DNA of 36,457 nucleotides from Candidatus Coproplasma stercoripullorum (GCA_018712405.1 DVHB01000075.1:1-36457), one strand, 5' to 3'. Counted from the first letter of the stretch, positions 1-7,626 are shown. Made by a program: numbers and translations. The notes: generated from the letters alone by a model not told the origin.

Positions 1-71
1 CATGGCGCCGCCCGCCGGACCTTCAGACTGAACCGTTACGGCAGGTTTAGCCTTTTTATTACATTTTTCTG

Positions 72-515
72 TCAGTTGAGCTTGTCCTCGCCGCTCACCG
101 AGAAGGCATACACATCTCTGTCCTCGGGGAATATGGGGCCGCTTATCACGGGAAGATTCAGGGGCGCCACATATGCCGAAGCCGTAAGATTGGTCACCGC
201 CGCGCGGAGATAAGGGAACAGAAGCTTGGTGCCCTCTATCACGAATTCTCTCTCCTGATCGCTGCCCGCGGCAACGTCCTCCACCTCGAAGGTGCCGACC
301 AATGTAACGTGTATGTCAAAGGGCTTGGGCTCGGCCTCGGTGCTCTCCACCTTTAAAGAAAGCGCGATGAAATTGAGCTTATCGTTGTCCTTTACCTTTC
401 TCACCTGGCGGGAAAACTGCGGCTTGATGTCTAAACGGGCGTTGGGCTCAAGCCTCACCCTGTTCATCTTGAAAGAAAGCTCCTCGGCGCCTACGCCTCT
501 GAAATTGATTTTCAT
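72..515 (-). CDS. SecB-like export chaperone
   Basis: 147-residue protein resembling the SecB family, cytosolic chaperones that hold unfolded preproteins for the Sec system. What shows this is the C-terminal half: a stretch around residues 100-125 reading LLFPYLRAAVTNLT and then APLNLPVISGPI matches the SecB pattern 'LFPYxRexixxlxxxgxfpplnLxpv'. Length agrees with SecB (about 150). The start has a GAGGAG site about 10 nt upstream. No signal peptide or membrane segment, as expected. It stands alone, divergent from the radical SAM gene. Classical SecB belongs to Proteobacteria; SecB-like proteins do occur in other phyla, some beside toxin-antitoxin systems, but no toxin-antitoxin pair is visible here. 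Family fairly sure, role unproven. Confidence 0.7.
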   Translation of the reverse strand: MKINFRGVGAEELSFKMNRVRLEPNARLDIKPQFSRQVRKVKDNDKLNFIALSLKVESTEAEPKPFDIHVTLVGTFEVEDVAAGSDQEREFVIEGTKLLFPYLRAAVTNLTASAYVAPLNLPVISGPIFPEDRDVYAFSVSGEDKLN

Positions 516-574
516 GGTAAATATCTCCTCAGATCACTTAAATTTTTGGGATCGGAACATCGTTGCGCCGACCA

Positions 575-602
575 ATTATATTTTAAACCAAAACGCGGCC
601 AA
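575..602 (-). promoter_or_regulatory. Possible promoter of the SecB-like gene
   Basis: On the minus strand TTGGCC (-35), 16-nt spacer, TATAAT (-10), about 60 nt upstream of the start codon. The -35 box is weak, so this is a plausible but not certain site. Confidence 0.4.
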
Positions 603-679
603 ACCAAACAGATTTAAGGCACAAATTTAAAATTTTGAACATTTTTGCAAAAATTAACGCGCGCGACGCCGCCCCGCGC

Positions 680-709
680 TTGCAAAGAAGCCGCATTTTA
701 TAATATAAT
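680..709 (+). promoter_or_regulatory. Promoter of the radical SAM operon
   Basis: TTGCAA (680-685), 18-nt spacer, TATAAT (704-709). A second TATAAT overlaps at 699-704. With the downstream -10, transcription would begin near 716, the same place as the candidate GTG start codon. Confidence 0.6.
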
Positions 710-715
710 AGGTGC

Positions 716-2515
716 GTGAGACCTGTAAATATGGGCAGTTTGAGAGAGCTGCTGTTAAAATGTGAAAAACCTTCCCGCTATACAGGCGGCGAATACGGCG
801 CACCCGAACCCGTGTGGGGCGCGGGAAAATTCAATTTCTGCATGTGCTTTCCCGACCTGTATGAAGTGGGCATGAGCAACCTGGGCATAAAGATAGTTGC
901 CAAATCGTTTGAAGAACGAGGCATGTGCGCCGACTTCTGCTTTGCGCCCGCGCGCGACTTCGGCAGGGGTCTGAAAGAGCTGGGCGTGCCGCTATATTCG
1001 CTTGCGCTCAAAGCGCCGCTTAAAGACTTCGACATGGTGGGATTTTCGCTGCAATACGAACTGAGTTATACGAACGTTTTATACATGCTCGACCTTGCCG
1101 GCATTCCGCTCACGCGCGAAGAGCGCAGGGGCAGGAACTATCCCCTCATCGTTGCGGGCGGGCCGTGCACGGCCAACCCCGAGCCGCTTGCAGACTTCTT
1201 CGACATATTCTTCATAGGCGACGGCGAGAGCGTGGACGCAGCCGTGGCCGAACTATACGTCGAGTGCGGCGGCGCTACGGAGGAATTTTTTGAGCGGGCG
1301 GCAGAGCTCGACGGCGTATATGTGCCCGCGCTGAGCGCGCCGCAATACCGCGCAGACGGGACGATTTCAGGCTTTTGCGGCCCGAAGGTGCGCCGCGCGC
1401 TTGCGGACGACCTTGACGGCGCCGTATTCCCGGATAAAATAGCCGTGCCCAACTGCGAAAGCGTGCACGACAGAGCCGTTCTGGAAGTGATGCGGGGCTG
1501 CTACCGAGGCTGCAGGTTCTGCCAGGCGGGCTTTTTGTACAGGCCGGTGCGCAAGCGCTCGGTGGCCACTCTGACAAAACAGGCTTGCTCGCTGATAAAG
1601 GCCACGGGATATGGCGAAGTGAGCTTAAATTCGCTCTCCACGGGCGACTACGGAAAACTCTCCGAACTTTTAAAGAGCCTTAAAGGCACGCTGCCGCCCG
1701 AAATCACGCTCGCGCTGCCCTCACTGAGGGTGGACAGCTTCGACGGCGAGTTTGCGCAGGATTCGCGCAAGACATCCTTAACTTTCGCACCCGAGGCGGG
1801 AACGCAGCGATTGAGGGACGTTATAAACAAGGACATAACCGAAGAGGAGATACTGCGGGCGGCGGAGAGCGCATTCAACGCGGGATATTCGGCAGTAAAA
1901 CTATATTTTATGATAGGCTTGCCCACCGAGACCGACGAGGACCTGCAGGGCATATGCAACATATGCGAAAAAGTGCGCGCCATATATTCCAAAGCAAAGC
2001 GGCCCAAGGCGCTGAGAATATCCGTTTCGGCGGCGACGTTCGTGCCCAAGCCCTTTACTCCCTTCCAATGGGAACGTCAGATAGACGAGGACGAAGTCAG
2101 ACATAAGCAGGACTACCTCATAAAGCACCTGCCGCGCGGCGTGAAATTCAGCTGGAGCGCCTACTACCCCTCTCTTTTAGAGGCCGTGCTTGCGCGCGGC
2201 GACAGGAGCCTGGGGCACGTCGTGCGCGCGGCGTATAAAAACGGATGCACGTTTGACGGCTGGGACAACCTTTTCAATGAAGACGGATGGCGGAAAGCCT
2301 TCTATGATTGCGGCATATATGCGGGTAAATTTGTACGCGAACGCGCAGAGAGCGAAATTTTGCCCTGGGACTTTGCGGATATGATGATAGACAAAAAATT
2401 TCTGCTTGCAGAGCGCGGGCGGGCATACGCGGGCAAAGTCACCGGCAGCTGCATGAACGGATGCCACGCCTGCGGAATGCAGAAGAACTGCCCCGCGGCG
2501 AGGGGTGAGATATGA
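716..2515 (+). CDS. B12-binding-domain radical SAM protein (TIGR03960 type)
   Basis: 599-residue radical SAM enzyme of the YgiQ-like group that carries an N-terminal cobalamin-binding-like domain. The 4Fe-4S motif CYRGCRFC places cysteines at 262, 266 and 269. Residues 40-240 form the B12-like Rossmann part, with the GGP and IGDGE loops near 148-171, and the radical SAM barrel follows. The C-terminus holds a second Cys cluster (SCMNGCHACGMQKNC), typical of this family. The substrate is unknown. It overlaps the next gene by 4 nt (ATGA), so the two are translationally coupled; this pair is conserved in Clostridia. The start is GTG 716 with no Shine-Dalgarno site; ATG 731 is an alternative. Confidence 0.9.
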   Translation: MRPVNMGSLRELLLKCEKPSRYTGGEYGAPEPVWGAGKFNFCMCFPDLYEVGMSNLGIKIVAKSFEERGMCADFCFAPARDFGRGLKELGVPLYSLALKAPLKDFDMVGFSLQYELSYTNVLYMLDLAGIPLTREERRGRNYPLIVAGGPCTANPEPLADFFDIFFIGDGESVDAAVAELYVECGGATEEFFERAAELDGVYVPALSAPQYRADGTISGFCGPKVRRALADDLDGAVFPDKIAVPNCESVHDRAVLEVMRGCYRGCRFCQAGFLYRPVRKRSVATLTKQACSLIKATGYGEVSLNSLSTGDYGKLSELLKSLKGTLPPEITLALPSLRVDSFDGEFAQDSRKTSLTFAPEAGTQRLRDVINKDITEEEILRAAESAFNAGYSAVKLYFMIGLPTETDEDLQGICNICEKVRAIYSKAKRPKALRISVSAATFVPKPFTPFQWERQIDEDEVRHKQDYLIKHLPRGVKFSWSAYYPSLLEAVLARGDRSLGHVVRAAYKNGCTFDGWDNLFNEDGWRKAFYDCGIYAGKFVRERAESEILPWDFADMMIDKKFLLAERGRAYAGKVTGSCMNGCHACGMQKNCPAARGEI

Positions 2516-3102
2516 TAGCTTTTAAATACACAAAGACGGACGGCGCGGAATATATCTCCCACCTCGACTTGCTGCGGCACATCGACCGGACTTTGAGGCG
2601 CGCGGGGATCGAAGTAGAATACAGCCAGGGCTTCCATAAACACCCCAGAATTTTTATGGGCAACCCGCTTGCTTTGGGCGTGCGCTCGAATAGCGAATAC
2701 TGCGCGGCGGATACGCATTTTTGCGGAGATTTCAAAGATCTATTCAACGCCAATTCCCCCAGGGGCGTAAAGTGCCTGGCGGCGGAATTTACAGATAAAA
2801 ATCCGAACTTTGCCGGGAGCATAAAGTCCTGCCGATATGAGGCTGAGGGGATCGCCCCCTTCGACGCGCAGGAACTTATGAAGGAAGAGAGCATTGTTAT
2901 AACCGACCTGAGAGGGCGCGCTGTGGACATCCGCCCGAGGATATGCTCGGTCGAATGGCAAAACAGCAAGCTTGTATTTACCCTGCGCTGCGGCGAAAAC
3001 AACCTTAGGCCCGACCTCTTTTGCGACTTTTTAAGCACAAGATACGGCGGCAGGGCGACAGATATTTTAAAAACAGAAAGCTTCGGAGAGGGAATATTTT
3101 AA
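2512..3102 (+). CDS. Radical SAM-associated protein, TIGR03936/DUF2344
   Basis: 196-residue partner protein of the preceding radical SAM enzyme. The N-terminal pattern YISHLDLLRHIDRTLRRAG, followed by YSQGFHKHPR and PLALGV, is diagnostic for DUF2344. In many bacteria this domain is fused to the C-terminus of the radical SAM protein; here it is a separate gene coupled by a 4-nt overlap. GAGGGG lies about 7 nt before the ATG. Its biochemical role is unknown; gene order links it to RNase G and ribosomal protein genes, which suggests, by inference only, a role in RNA or ribosome modification. Confidence 0.9.
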   Translation: MIAFKYTKTDGAEYISHLDLLRHIDRTLRRAGIEVEYSQGFHKHPRIFMGNPLALGVRSNSEYCAADTHFCGDFKDLFNANSPRGVKCLAAEFTDKNPNFAGSIKSCRYEAEGIAPFDAQELMKEESIVITDLRGRAVDIRPRICSVEWQNSKLVFTLRCGENNLRPDLFCDFLSTRYGGRATDILKTESFGEGIF

Positions 3103-3189
3103 TTTAAATATCCCGTTTAAAATCAATTAATTTTAATTAATTTTAATTTAATTAATTGCAAATTAATTTTAATATTTTTTAATTTAATT
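3103..3189. other. Extremely AT-rich spacer
   Basis: An 87-nt gap between the DUF2344 gene and RNase G built almost only of A and T, with repeated TTAATTAA and TTTAATTT units, in a neighbourhood of more than 50% GC. A weak promoter-like pair TTGCAA (3156-3161), 17 nt, TTAATT (3179-3184) lies inside. No GC-rich terminator is visible. Confidence 0.6.
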
Positions 3190-3225
3190 TTGGTGCGCGG
3201 GCAAACGCGCATAATGAATATATAT

Positions 3226-4692
3226 ATGACAAAAAAAGTAATTTATTTTGATAAACTCTGCGACTTTTCGGTGACAGCCGTAACGGAGAACGGAAAACTT
3301 ACAGACTGCCGCTTCAACGCGGAGGACGGTTCCCCGGCCGTTGGCGACATATACCGCGGCAGGGTGGTGAACGTCCTGGAGGGAATGCAGGCGGCATTCG
3401 TCGACTGCGGACTGGAGCGCAACTGCTACCTTTCGGAGGACGACCTTGCGTACGGAACTGAAGGCGGCGTGAGCGCGCTGAAAGCCGGCGACGAAATAAT
3501 GGTGCAGATAACCAAAATCCCGAGCGGCAAGAAGGGCGCAAAGGTGACGCAGAGGATCTCCATAGTCGGAAAAACGCTGATATACCTGCCCGATACCGAT
3601 TTTGTGGGAATATCGCACAGAATAGAGGACGACGAACTGCGCGAGAGCCTGATATTTGCGGCAAAAAATACAAAGAAAAAGAACGAGGGACTGGTAATAC
3701 GCAACTCCGCGCCTTTCTGCAAATACGACCAGATCTCCGACGAACTTAAATTTTTACGCAAAATATACGAGCGCACGGCGGAGGCATACAAGAGCGCAAA
3801 GGCACCCTCGCTCGTGTTTTCCGACTTCAGCATGCCTGTCCGCGTGATGCGCGACTTTACCGAGCACGACGTTTCAAAGATAGTTACAGGCAGCGCCGAA
3901 CAGTACGACGAGATAGCCGACCTTTTGAAGATAATGCCGGGCGGAAAGAAGATAAAACTCGAGCTGTATTCCGGCATGCGCGGCATGCTGGACGAGGCGG
4001 GCATAATAGATCAGATAATCGAAACATGCTCGCCGCGCGTCGAACTGGGGAACGGCGCCTACCTTGTGATAGAGCGCACCGAGGCGCTCACCTCGATAGA
4101 CGTGAACACCGGCGGCTTTATCGGCGACGACAGCCTGGAGTATACCGTGTACCAGACCAACCTCGCCGCCGCGCGCGAGATCGCGCGGCAGATAAAGTTG
4201 CGGGGCATCGGCGGGCTGTTCGTCGTGGATTTTATCGACATGGCCGAACCTGCGCACAGAAAGGCGCTGTGCGACGAGCTGGAGAAGGCGCTTAAAACGG
4301 ACAGGGTGCCATATAAAGTGCTGGCTATGTCAGACTTCGGCCTGGTGGAATTTACGCGCAAACGCTCGGGCGCGGAACTCAGTTTGTTCGTGCTTAAGCC
4401 CTGCCCCGTATGCGGGCGCGGAGAAGACTTTTCCGACGATTTTTACGCCGTACTCGTCCAATCCGAGGCGCTTAAGGCTCTGAGCGATGGAGCCGAAACC
4501 GTGTGCATAGAGCTGCGGCCCGAAGCCGCCGCGGCGCTGGCAAAAAAAGTGGGTTTAGGCGACAGCATACGCGCAAAATTCCCCTCGGCAGAAGTCTGCC
4601 TCATCCCTGACGACTCAAAAAAGAGCCGCGAGATCGGCTGCCGAAGGGAAAAGAGGGGATATATCCCCAAGGAAAAGGCAATAAAAATTTAG
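3226..4692 (+). CDS. rng: Ribonuclease E/G family protein (RNase G-like)
   Basis: Endoribonuclease of the RNase E/G family, about 488 residues, which cuts single-stranded RNA in mRNA decay and rRNA maturation. An N-terminal S1-type RNA-binding segment (GDIYRGRVVNVLEGMQAAFVD) is followed by the 5'-sensor/RNase H-like part and the DNase I-like catalytic core. There SIDVNTGGF and VVDFIDM supply the two conserved metal-binding aspartates. CPVCGRG near residue 400 is the Zn-link motif (CPxCxGxG). The length fits RNase G rather than RNase E, since there is no degradosome scaffold. Starts possible in frame are TTG 3190, ATG 3214 and ATG 3226; none has a good Shine-Dalgarno site, and 3226 was chosen because family members begin just before this beta strand. 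It closes the radical SAM operon. Confidence 0.9.
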   Translation: MTKKVIYFDKLCDFSVTAVTENGKLTDCRFNAEDGSPAVGDIYRGRVVNVLEGMQAAFVDCGLERNCYLSEDDLAYGTEGGVSALKAGDEIMVQITKIPSGKKGAKVTQRISIVGKTLIYLPDTDFVGISHRIEDDELRESLIFAAKNTKKKNEGLVIRNSAPFCKYDQISDELKFLRKIYERTAEAYKSAKAPSLVFSDFSMPVRVMRDFTEHDVSKIVTGSAEQYDEIADLLKIMPGGKKIKLELYSGMRGMLDEAGIIDQIIETCSPRVELGNGAYLVIERTEALTSIDVNTGGFIGDDSLEYTVYQTNLAAAREIARQIKLRGIGGLFVVDFIDMAEPAHRKALCDELEKALKTDRVPYKVLAMSDFGLVEFTRKRSGAELSLFVLKPCPVCGRGEDFSDDFYAVLVQSEALKALSDGAETVCIELRPEAAAALAKKVGLGDSIRAKFPSAEVCLIPDDSKKSREIGCRREKRGYIPKEKAIKI

Positions 4693-4726
4693 AACGCGCG
4701 GCGCACCGAAACTGCACCGGACGTAT

Positions 4727-4764
4727 AAAAAAGAGCGTGGTGCAAATTTGCGCCACGCCTTTTT
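4727..4764. terminator. Bidirectional terminator after RNase G
   Basis: Near-perfect hairpin with arms at 4735-4746 and 4747-4758 (GCGTGG...CCACGC), an A-run before it and a T-run after it. It can end both the plus-strand RNase G message and the minus-strand gene at 4825-5460. Confidence 0.8.
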
Positions 4765-4824
4765 CGTATCGCCGAAAAATTAAAATACGCCGTACACGGC
4801 AAAAAAGAGCGGTGCATGCAGAAC

Positions 4825-5460
4825 TCACTCTTCGTTTAAAACGGTCACCGCGAGCGCAAGTATCCGCTTAAGCGCTCTGCGGCTGAGAATATCCCCCCCC
4901 TGCACGCGCACGCCGCGGCTGTCTATCACATATGTACTGCCGTCTGCGCTGCCGTCGACAATTTTATCGCCGAGGCCGCGCACAACGCTTATCACAGTTT
5001 CATCGGGGTTGTCGGTGACGGGGTTTATGGTATTTATCACACCGGCATATTCGGCCTGAACCATCTCCTGAATGACGACTGCTATGCGTATATCCGCTGC
5101 GGAAAGGCCGCGCGCCGCACGGTAAGCCAGGGCCTTTGGCGTGAACGCGCTGGCATGCACGTCATTTATGCGCCGCAAAATATCAGCCTTTTTTACGTTT
5201 AGATAAGATTCGTGCACGCCGGCGAAGCTGTCGGCGGAGGAGTCTTCGTCGACGGCGGAGGAGCGCACGGCGTAAAGCTTTTTGTCTGAAAACAGACGGT
5301 CGATTTCGGCTGCCAGACGGACGTCGTCGCGGTTTGCGCCTATAAAATAACTTGAAGGGCACACATACAGCGCGGGCGTATTTTTTATGCCCATGGAGAG
5401 CAGGTGATAGGCCTTGCCGCCTATTTCGGCGACCGGCGCGACAGTGTTTATAAGTATCAT
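4825..5460 (-). CDS. Short PEP synthase/PPDK N-terminal-like protein
   Basis: 211-residue protein made only of the beginning of the PEP/pyruvate-binding ATP-grasp domain found in PEP synthase, pyruvate phosphate dikinase and rifampicin phosphotransferase. Visible motifs: GGKAYHLLSM at the N-terminus, YAVRSSAVDEDSSADSFAGVHESYL with the SFAG signature near residues 65-90, and VIQEMVQAEYAGV followed by GLGDKIVDG. Family proteins continue with an 'EHYGxPxDIEW' block and then His-swivel and PEP domains of several hundred residues. Here the reading frame ends just before that block and the next bases show no homology in frame. It may be a decayed relic or a stand-alone minimal domain. It has its own promoter. 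Fold sure, activity doubtful. Confidence 0.75.
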   Translation of the reverse strand: MILINTVAPVAEIGGKAYHLLSMGIKNTPALYVCPSSYFIGANRDDVRLAAEIDRLFSDKKLYAVRSSAVDEDSSADSFAGVHESYLNVKKADILRRINDVHASAFTPKALAYRAARGLSAADIRIAVVIQEMVQAEYAGVINTINPVTDNPDETVISVVRGLGDKIVDGSADGSTYVIDSRGVRVQGGDILSRRALKRILALAVTVLNEE

Positions 5461-5472
5461 AAATAATCCCCA

Positions 5473-5510
5473 GCAGGCTGCCGCCCCTGCAACGGGCTCC
5501 CGGGGCCTGC
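5473..5510 (-). promoter_or_regulatory. Structured 5' leader of the ATP-grasp gene
   Basis: Hairpin with GCAGGC/GCCTGC outer arms and further GC-rich pairing inside, lying between the -10 box and the start codon at 5460. It may be a simple stability hairpin; no known riboswitch was recognised. Confidence 0.4.
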
Positions 5511-5516
5511 GAAAAC

Positions 5517-5545
5517 ATTATATCACCCGCCGCCGCATATTGCAA
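5517..5545 (-). promoter_or_regulatory. Promoter of the ATP-grasp gene
   Basis: Minus strand TTGCAA (5540-5545), 17-nt spacer, TATAAT (5517-5522). Near-consensus sigma-A promoter about 55 nt upstream of the start codon. Confidence 0.75.
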
Positions 5546-5587
5546 TACACATATAGCAACGTCACTGTACCGCGGTGCCGGCGCGAA

Positions 5588-5623
5588 GGGGGCAGCCGCG
5601 AAAATTTTTCCGCGGCTGCCCCC
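5588..5623. terminator. Strong hairpin, probable terminator
   Basis: 13-bp perfect stem (5588-5600 with 5611-5623) with a 10-nt loop. It lies after the stop of the minus-strand helical protein gene at 5678. A classical T-run is missing, so it could also be an mRNA-stabilising hairpin. A small palindrome CGGCATATATGCCG precedes it at 5633-5646. Confidence 0.55.
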
Positions 5624-5677
5624 TGTAATTGCGGCATATATGCCGTCCGATTTTACCTTTGAAAGCAAAACCGCCCG

Positions 5678-6115
5678 TCAGAGATATTTTTTGAGCTTGC
5701 GCTCGAATCCCTCTTCGAGAGCGATCAGGCTCGTCAGCAATTCCTTTATCTCCATATCCATATCGCCGGCATCGGTGAGCGTGGTCTTTAAACTTGTTAT
5801 TCCCGTCACCGTGCCTTTTATCATCATCTGCGCAATGTGCTGGGCAGAATTGTCGGCGACGGTATTCATCTTTATCGCCGACCACATCATGGCCTTTTTT
5901 ACCGGATTCGGCTCCTTTATCTCTATATTGAACTTTTTGGCGAGCTGTGCCGCCCTGCCCGAGATGTGTTCATACTCCTCGTGCTCGCGCTTGATCTCTT
6001 CTTTTATGCCCTCATCGTCTATCTGCGGGAGAATATCCGATATAGACTGCAGCGCAAGCTGAGCGTTGCGGTAAATTTCGGCGAGCACTTCGCTGTCGCA
6101 TTTGGTTTTTTCCAT
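5678..6115 (-). CDS. Uncharacterised helical-bundle protein
   Basis: 145-residue protein with no signal peptide and no membrane segment, predicted by eye to be almost wholly alpha-helical. Amphipathic helices span about 8-35, 38-62, 68-105 and 112-145, a pattern like a ferritin-like or spore-coat-associated four-helix bundle. There are EEIKREHEEYEHIS and DMEIKELLTSLIALEEGFERKLKKYL segments. No complete di-iron ExxH pair can be confirmed, so no enzyme activity is assigned. The start has a perfect AGGAGG 4 nt upstream. It sits alone between two hairpins. I do not recognise the family. Confidence 0.65.
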   Translation of the reverse strand: MEKTKCDSEVLAEIYRNAQLALQSISDILPQIDDEGIKEEIKREHEEYEHISGRAAQLAKKFNIEIKEPNPVKKAMMWSAIKMNTVADNSAQHIAQMMIKGTVTGITSLKTTLTDAGDMDMEIKELLTSLIALEEGFERKLKKYL

Positions 6116-6167
6116 ACATCCTCCTTTTTACTGAGTATGTGCAGACGACGCAAAATAATTTACGCAT

Positions 6168-6212
6168 GCAAAAATAGCGCGCCGCGGCTATGCCGCGGCG
6201 CGCTATTTTTGC
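6168..6212. terminator. Bidirectional terminator, 21-bp perfect stem
   Basis: Arms 6168-6188 and 6192-6212 pair without a mismatch around a TAT loop. The arms begin with an A-run and end with a T-run, so it terminates either strand. On the minus strand it ends the nitroreductase message. Confidence 0.85.
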
Positions 6213-6268
6213 CATATATAGGGGGCAATTGCACTTTGATGAATGTGACGGCCGCATACGCCGTCCTG

Positions 6269-6931
6269 TTACGCCCACTCGAAATTTTCCTTTCCGGCAC
6301 CGGCCTCGAAATGGTATTTCGCTATGCCGAGGTCTATCTTTGTATAAAACCCGTTCCCCGCTTCGGCATGCACGGTGCGGCCGTCTAAACTAAATCTGAA
6401 CTGCTGCTGGTTCATGGCCGTGGGCGCAAGCAGAGCCGCCTCCACCCCCTTTGCGAACCATCCGGGCGCGTTCTGCGCCCCGCCTGTCTGCGCGGCGGAC
6501 TTGCTGTTATGGGCGACGCCTTCAGTCGAGCCATAGCCTATTGCCAGCACGCACACCAGCTTTTCGCCCGTCCCGACAGTGAAGGCCGACTTCACCTTTT
6601 TATATGTGAGCGCCACCCAGCAGGTGTTGAGGCCGAGCGTCTGCGCATAAAGCGCCAGCCTTTCGCCGAAATAACCGACGCGCTCCTGAAGATCGGGAGC
6701 TTTTTTGCCGACGAGCGCCACATAGTTTTTTACGCCAGAAAACTTGCCGTAATGCGCCATGAGTCCGCCGAACGCCCGCTCTTCGTCGGTGACGAGCTGA
6801 AAGTTCAGCCCTCCCTCCGCATTGCAACTTTTTATTTCGGCCTGCAGCTTTTCACGCAGGTCGGCGGCTATCGGCTTATCGAGATAGCTGCGCACCGAGT
6901 GCCTTTTTTGCATTGCTTCGATGATATCCAT
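6269..6931 (-). CDS. Nitroreductase family protein (TM1586 type)
   Basis: 220-residue flavin-dependent oxidoreductase of the nitroreductase superfamily, closest by motif to the TM1586-like group. The N-terminus RHSVRSYLDKPI is the FMN-phosphate binding signature of the family. Further marks are YFGERLALYAQTLGLNTCW in the middle and LLAPTAMNQQQFRF near residue 180, the 'aPSaxNxQpw' flavin motif. Start ATG 6931 was chosen because AAGGAG lies 9 nt upstream; longer frames lack a ribosome site. It lies downstream of a MarR regulator on the same strand and has its own copy of that regulator's operator, so it is probably induced by an electrophilic or phenolic ligand. The substrate is unknown. Confidence 0.85.
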   Translation of the reverse strand: MDIIEAMQKRHSVRSYLDKPIAADLREKLQAEIKSCNAEGGLNFQLVTDEERAFGGLMAHYGKFSGVKNYVALVGKKAPDLQERVGYFGERLALYAQTLGLNTCWVALTYKKVKSAFTVGTGEKLVCVLAIGYGSTEGVAHNSKSAAQTGGAQNAPGWFAKGVEAALLAPTAMNQQQFRFSLDGRTVHAEAGNGFYTKIDLGIAKYHFEAGAGKENFEWA

Positions 6932-6974
6932 GAATGAATACTCCTTATTTTTCATTAATTGCGTTTTTATCAAA

Positions 6975-6995
6975 ATAGCTAATGGTGTTAGATAT
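6975..6995. promoter_or_regulatory. MarR operator, site B (nitroreductase)
   Basis: 21-bp palindrome ATAGCTAA-TGGTG-TTAGATAT, 43 nt upstream of the nitroreductase start codon. It is nearly the reverse complement of site A at 7449-7469; both fit ATAkCTAA-N5-TTAGmTAT. Confidence 0.75.
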
Positions 6996-7025
6996 TTTAT
7001 CGTTATAAATTCCCGCGCGCCGCGT

Positions 7026-7436
7026 TCAGCCGAACAATTTCTGAGCAGCCGCCACAAACTGAGCGGCCTCTTCAGGCGTAAGTTTCATGAGCGCGTTCTC
7101 CGTAAAAGACCATACTTCGCGTTCCCGCTCTTCAAGCGCCTGCCGCCCCTGCTCAGTCAGCTCAAGCACCACTTTGCGTCCGTCGCTCTGCGCTCTTGCG
7201 TGCCGCAGATATTTCTTACGCGCGAGCGCTCTGATGAGCGCGGCCACGCGCGCCGTAGAGACGTTCATCTTTTTCGCAAGGTCACCTGCAAGCAACGGCA
7301 ACCGGCTCTCGCGCAAAATTCTGAGCGCGACAAACTCGCCCCTGTAGCCCGATTCGAGCAGCTCGACTACCTGCTGCCCTCCTTTGCCGGAAAACGTCAT
7401 GCAGAGCGTCTTTGCCATACGGGAATAGTCGGCCAT
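7026..7436 (-). CDS. MarR family transcriptional regulator
   Basis: 136-residue winged-helix repressor. The DNA-binding core is visible at residues 45-95: LLAGDLAKKMNVSTARVAALIRALARKK (helix-turn-helix), then RHARAQSDGRKVVLELTEQGRQAL (wing and the conserved DxRxxxxxLT motif). N- and C-terminal helices make the dimer interface. ATG 7436 was chosen because GGAGGGGG precedes it directly; the longer frame has no ribosome site. A near-consensus promoter lies upstream, and the palindrome that follows the -10 box shows how it can repress itself. The same palindrome occurs before the nitroreductase gene, so the two genes form one regulon. The ligand is unknown. Confidence 0.9.
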   Translation of the reverse strand: MADYSRMAKTLCMTFSGKGGQQVVELLESGYRGEFVALRILRESRLPLLAGDLAKKMNVSTARVAALIRALARKKYLRHARAQSDGRKVVLELTEQGRQALEEREREVWSFTENALMKLTPEEAAQFVAAAQKLFG

Positions 7437-7448
7437 ATCCCCCTCCAA

Positions 7449-7469
7449 ATATCTAATAGTGTTAGCTAT
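7449..7469. promoter_or_regulatory. MarR operator, site A (autoregulation)
   Basis: 21-bp palindrome ATATCTAA-TAGTG-TTAGCTAT placed immediately downstream of the -10 box, over the expected transcription start of the marR gene. Confidence 0.8.
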
Positions 7470-7498
7470 ATTATAGTCCCTATCCCGCGCGCAGTCAA
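7470..7498 (-). promoter_or_regulatory. Promoter of the marR gene
   Basis: Minus strand TTGACT (7493-7498), 17-nt spacer, TATAAT (7470-7475): near-consensus sigma-A promoter directly abutting operator A. Confidence 0.85.
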
Positions 7499-7586
7499 AC
7501 GATATGAATGCAGTTGCCGTAAAACGCCGCAAAATATTTGCGCACGCGGGCCAATTATCAAAAAATCGGCGCAATTATCCGGCAAT

Positions 7587-7619
7587 TTGCTTGACTTAAA
7601 ATGAAAGCTATGATAAAGT
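7587..7619 (+). promoter_or_regulatory. Promoter of rplU-rpmA
   Basis: Two overlapping readings: TTGCTT (7587-7592), 16 nt, TATGAT (7609-7614), or TTGACT (7591-7596), 17 nt, TAAAGT (7614-7619). Both place the start of transcription around 7620-7626. Confidence 0.7.
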
Positions 7620-7626
7620 AATACTC

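Noticed and set aside
4765-4824. Frameshifted continuation of the PEP-synthase-like gene
   Set aside because: The 60 nt beyond the stop show no homology in any frame and contain the RNase G terminator side, so a simple frameshift does not restore the domain.
7437-7574. Longer MarR start
   Set aside because: The extra 46 codons would cross the consensus promoter and operator, and ATG 7436 has a strong ribosome site.
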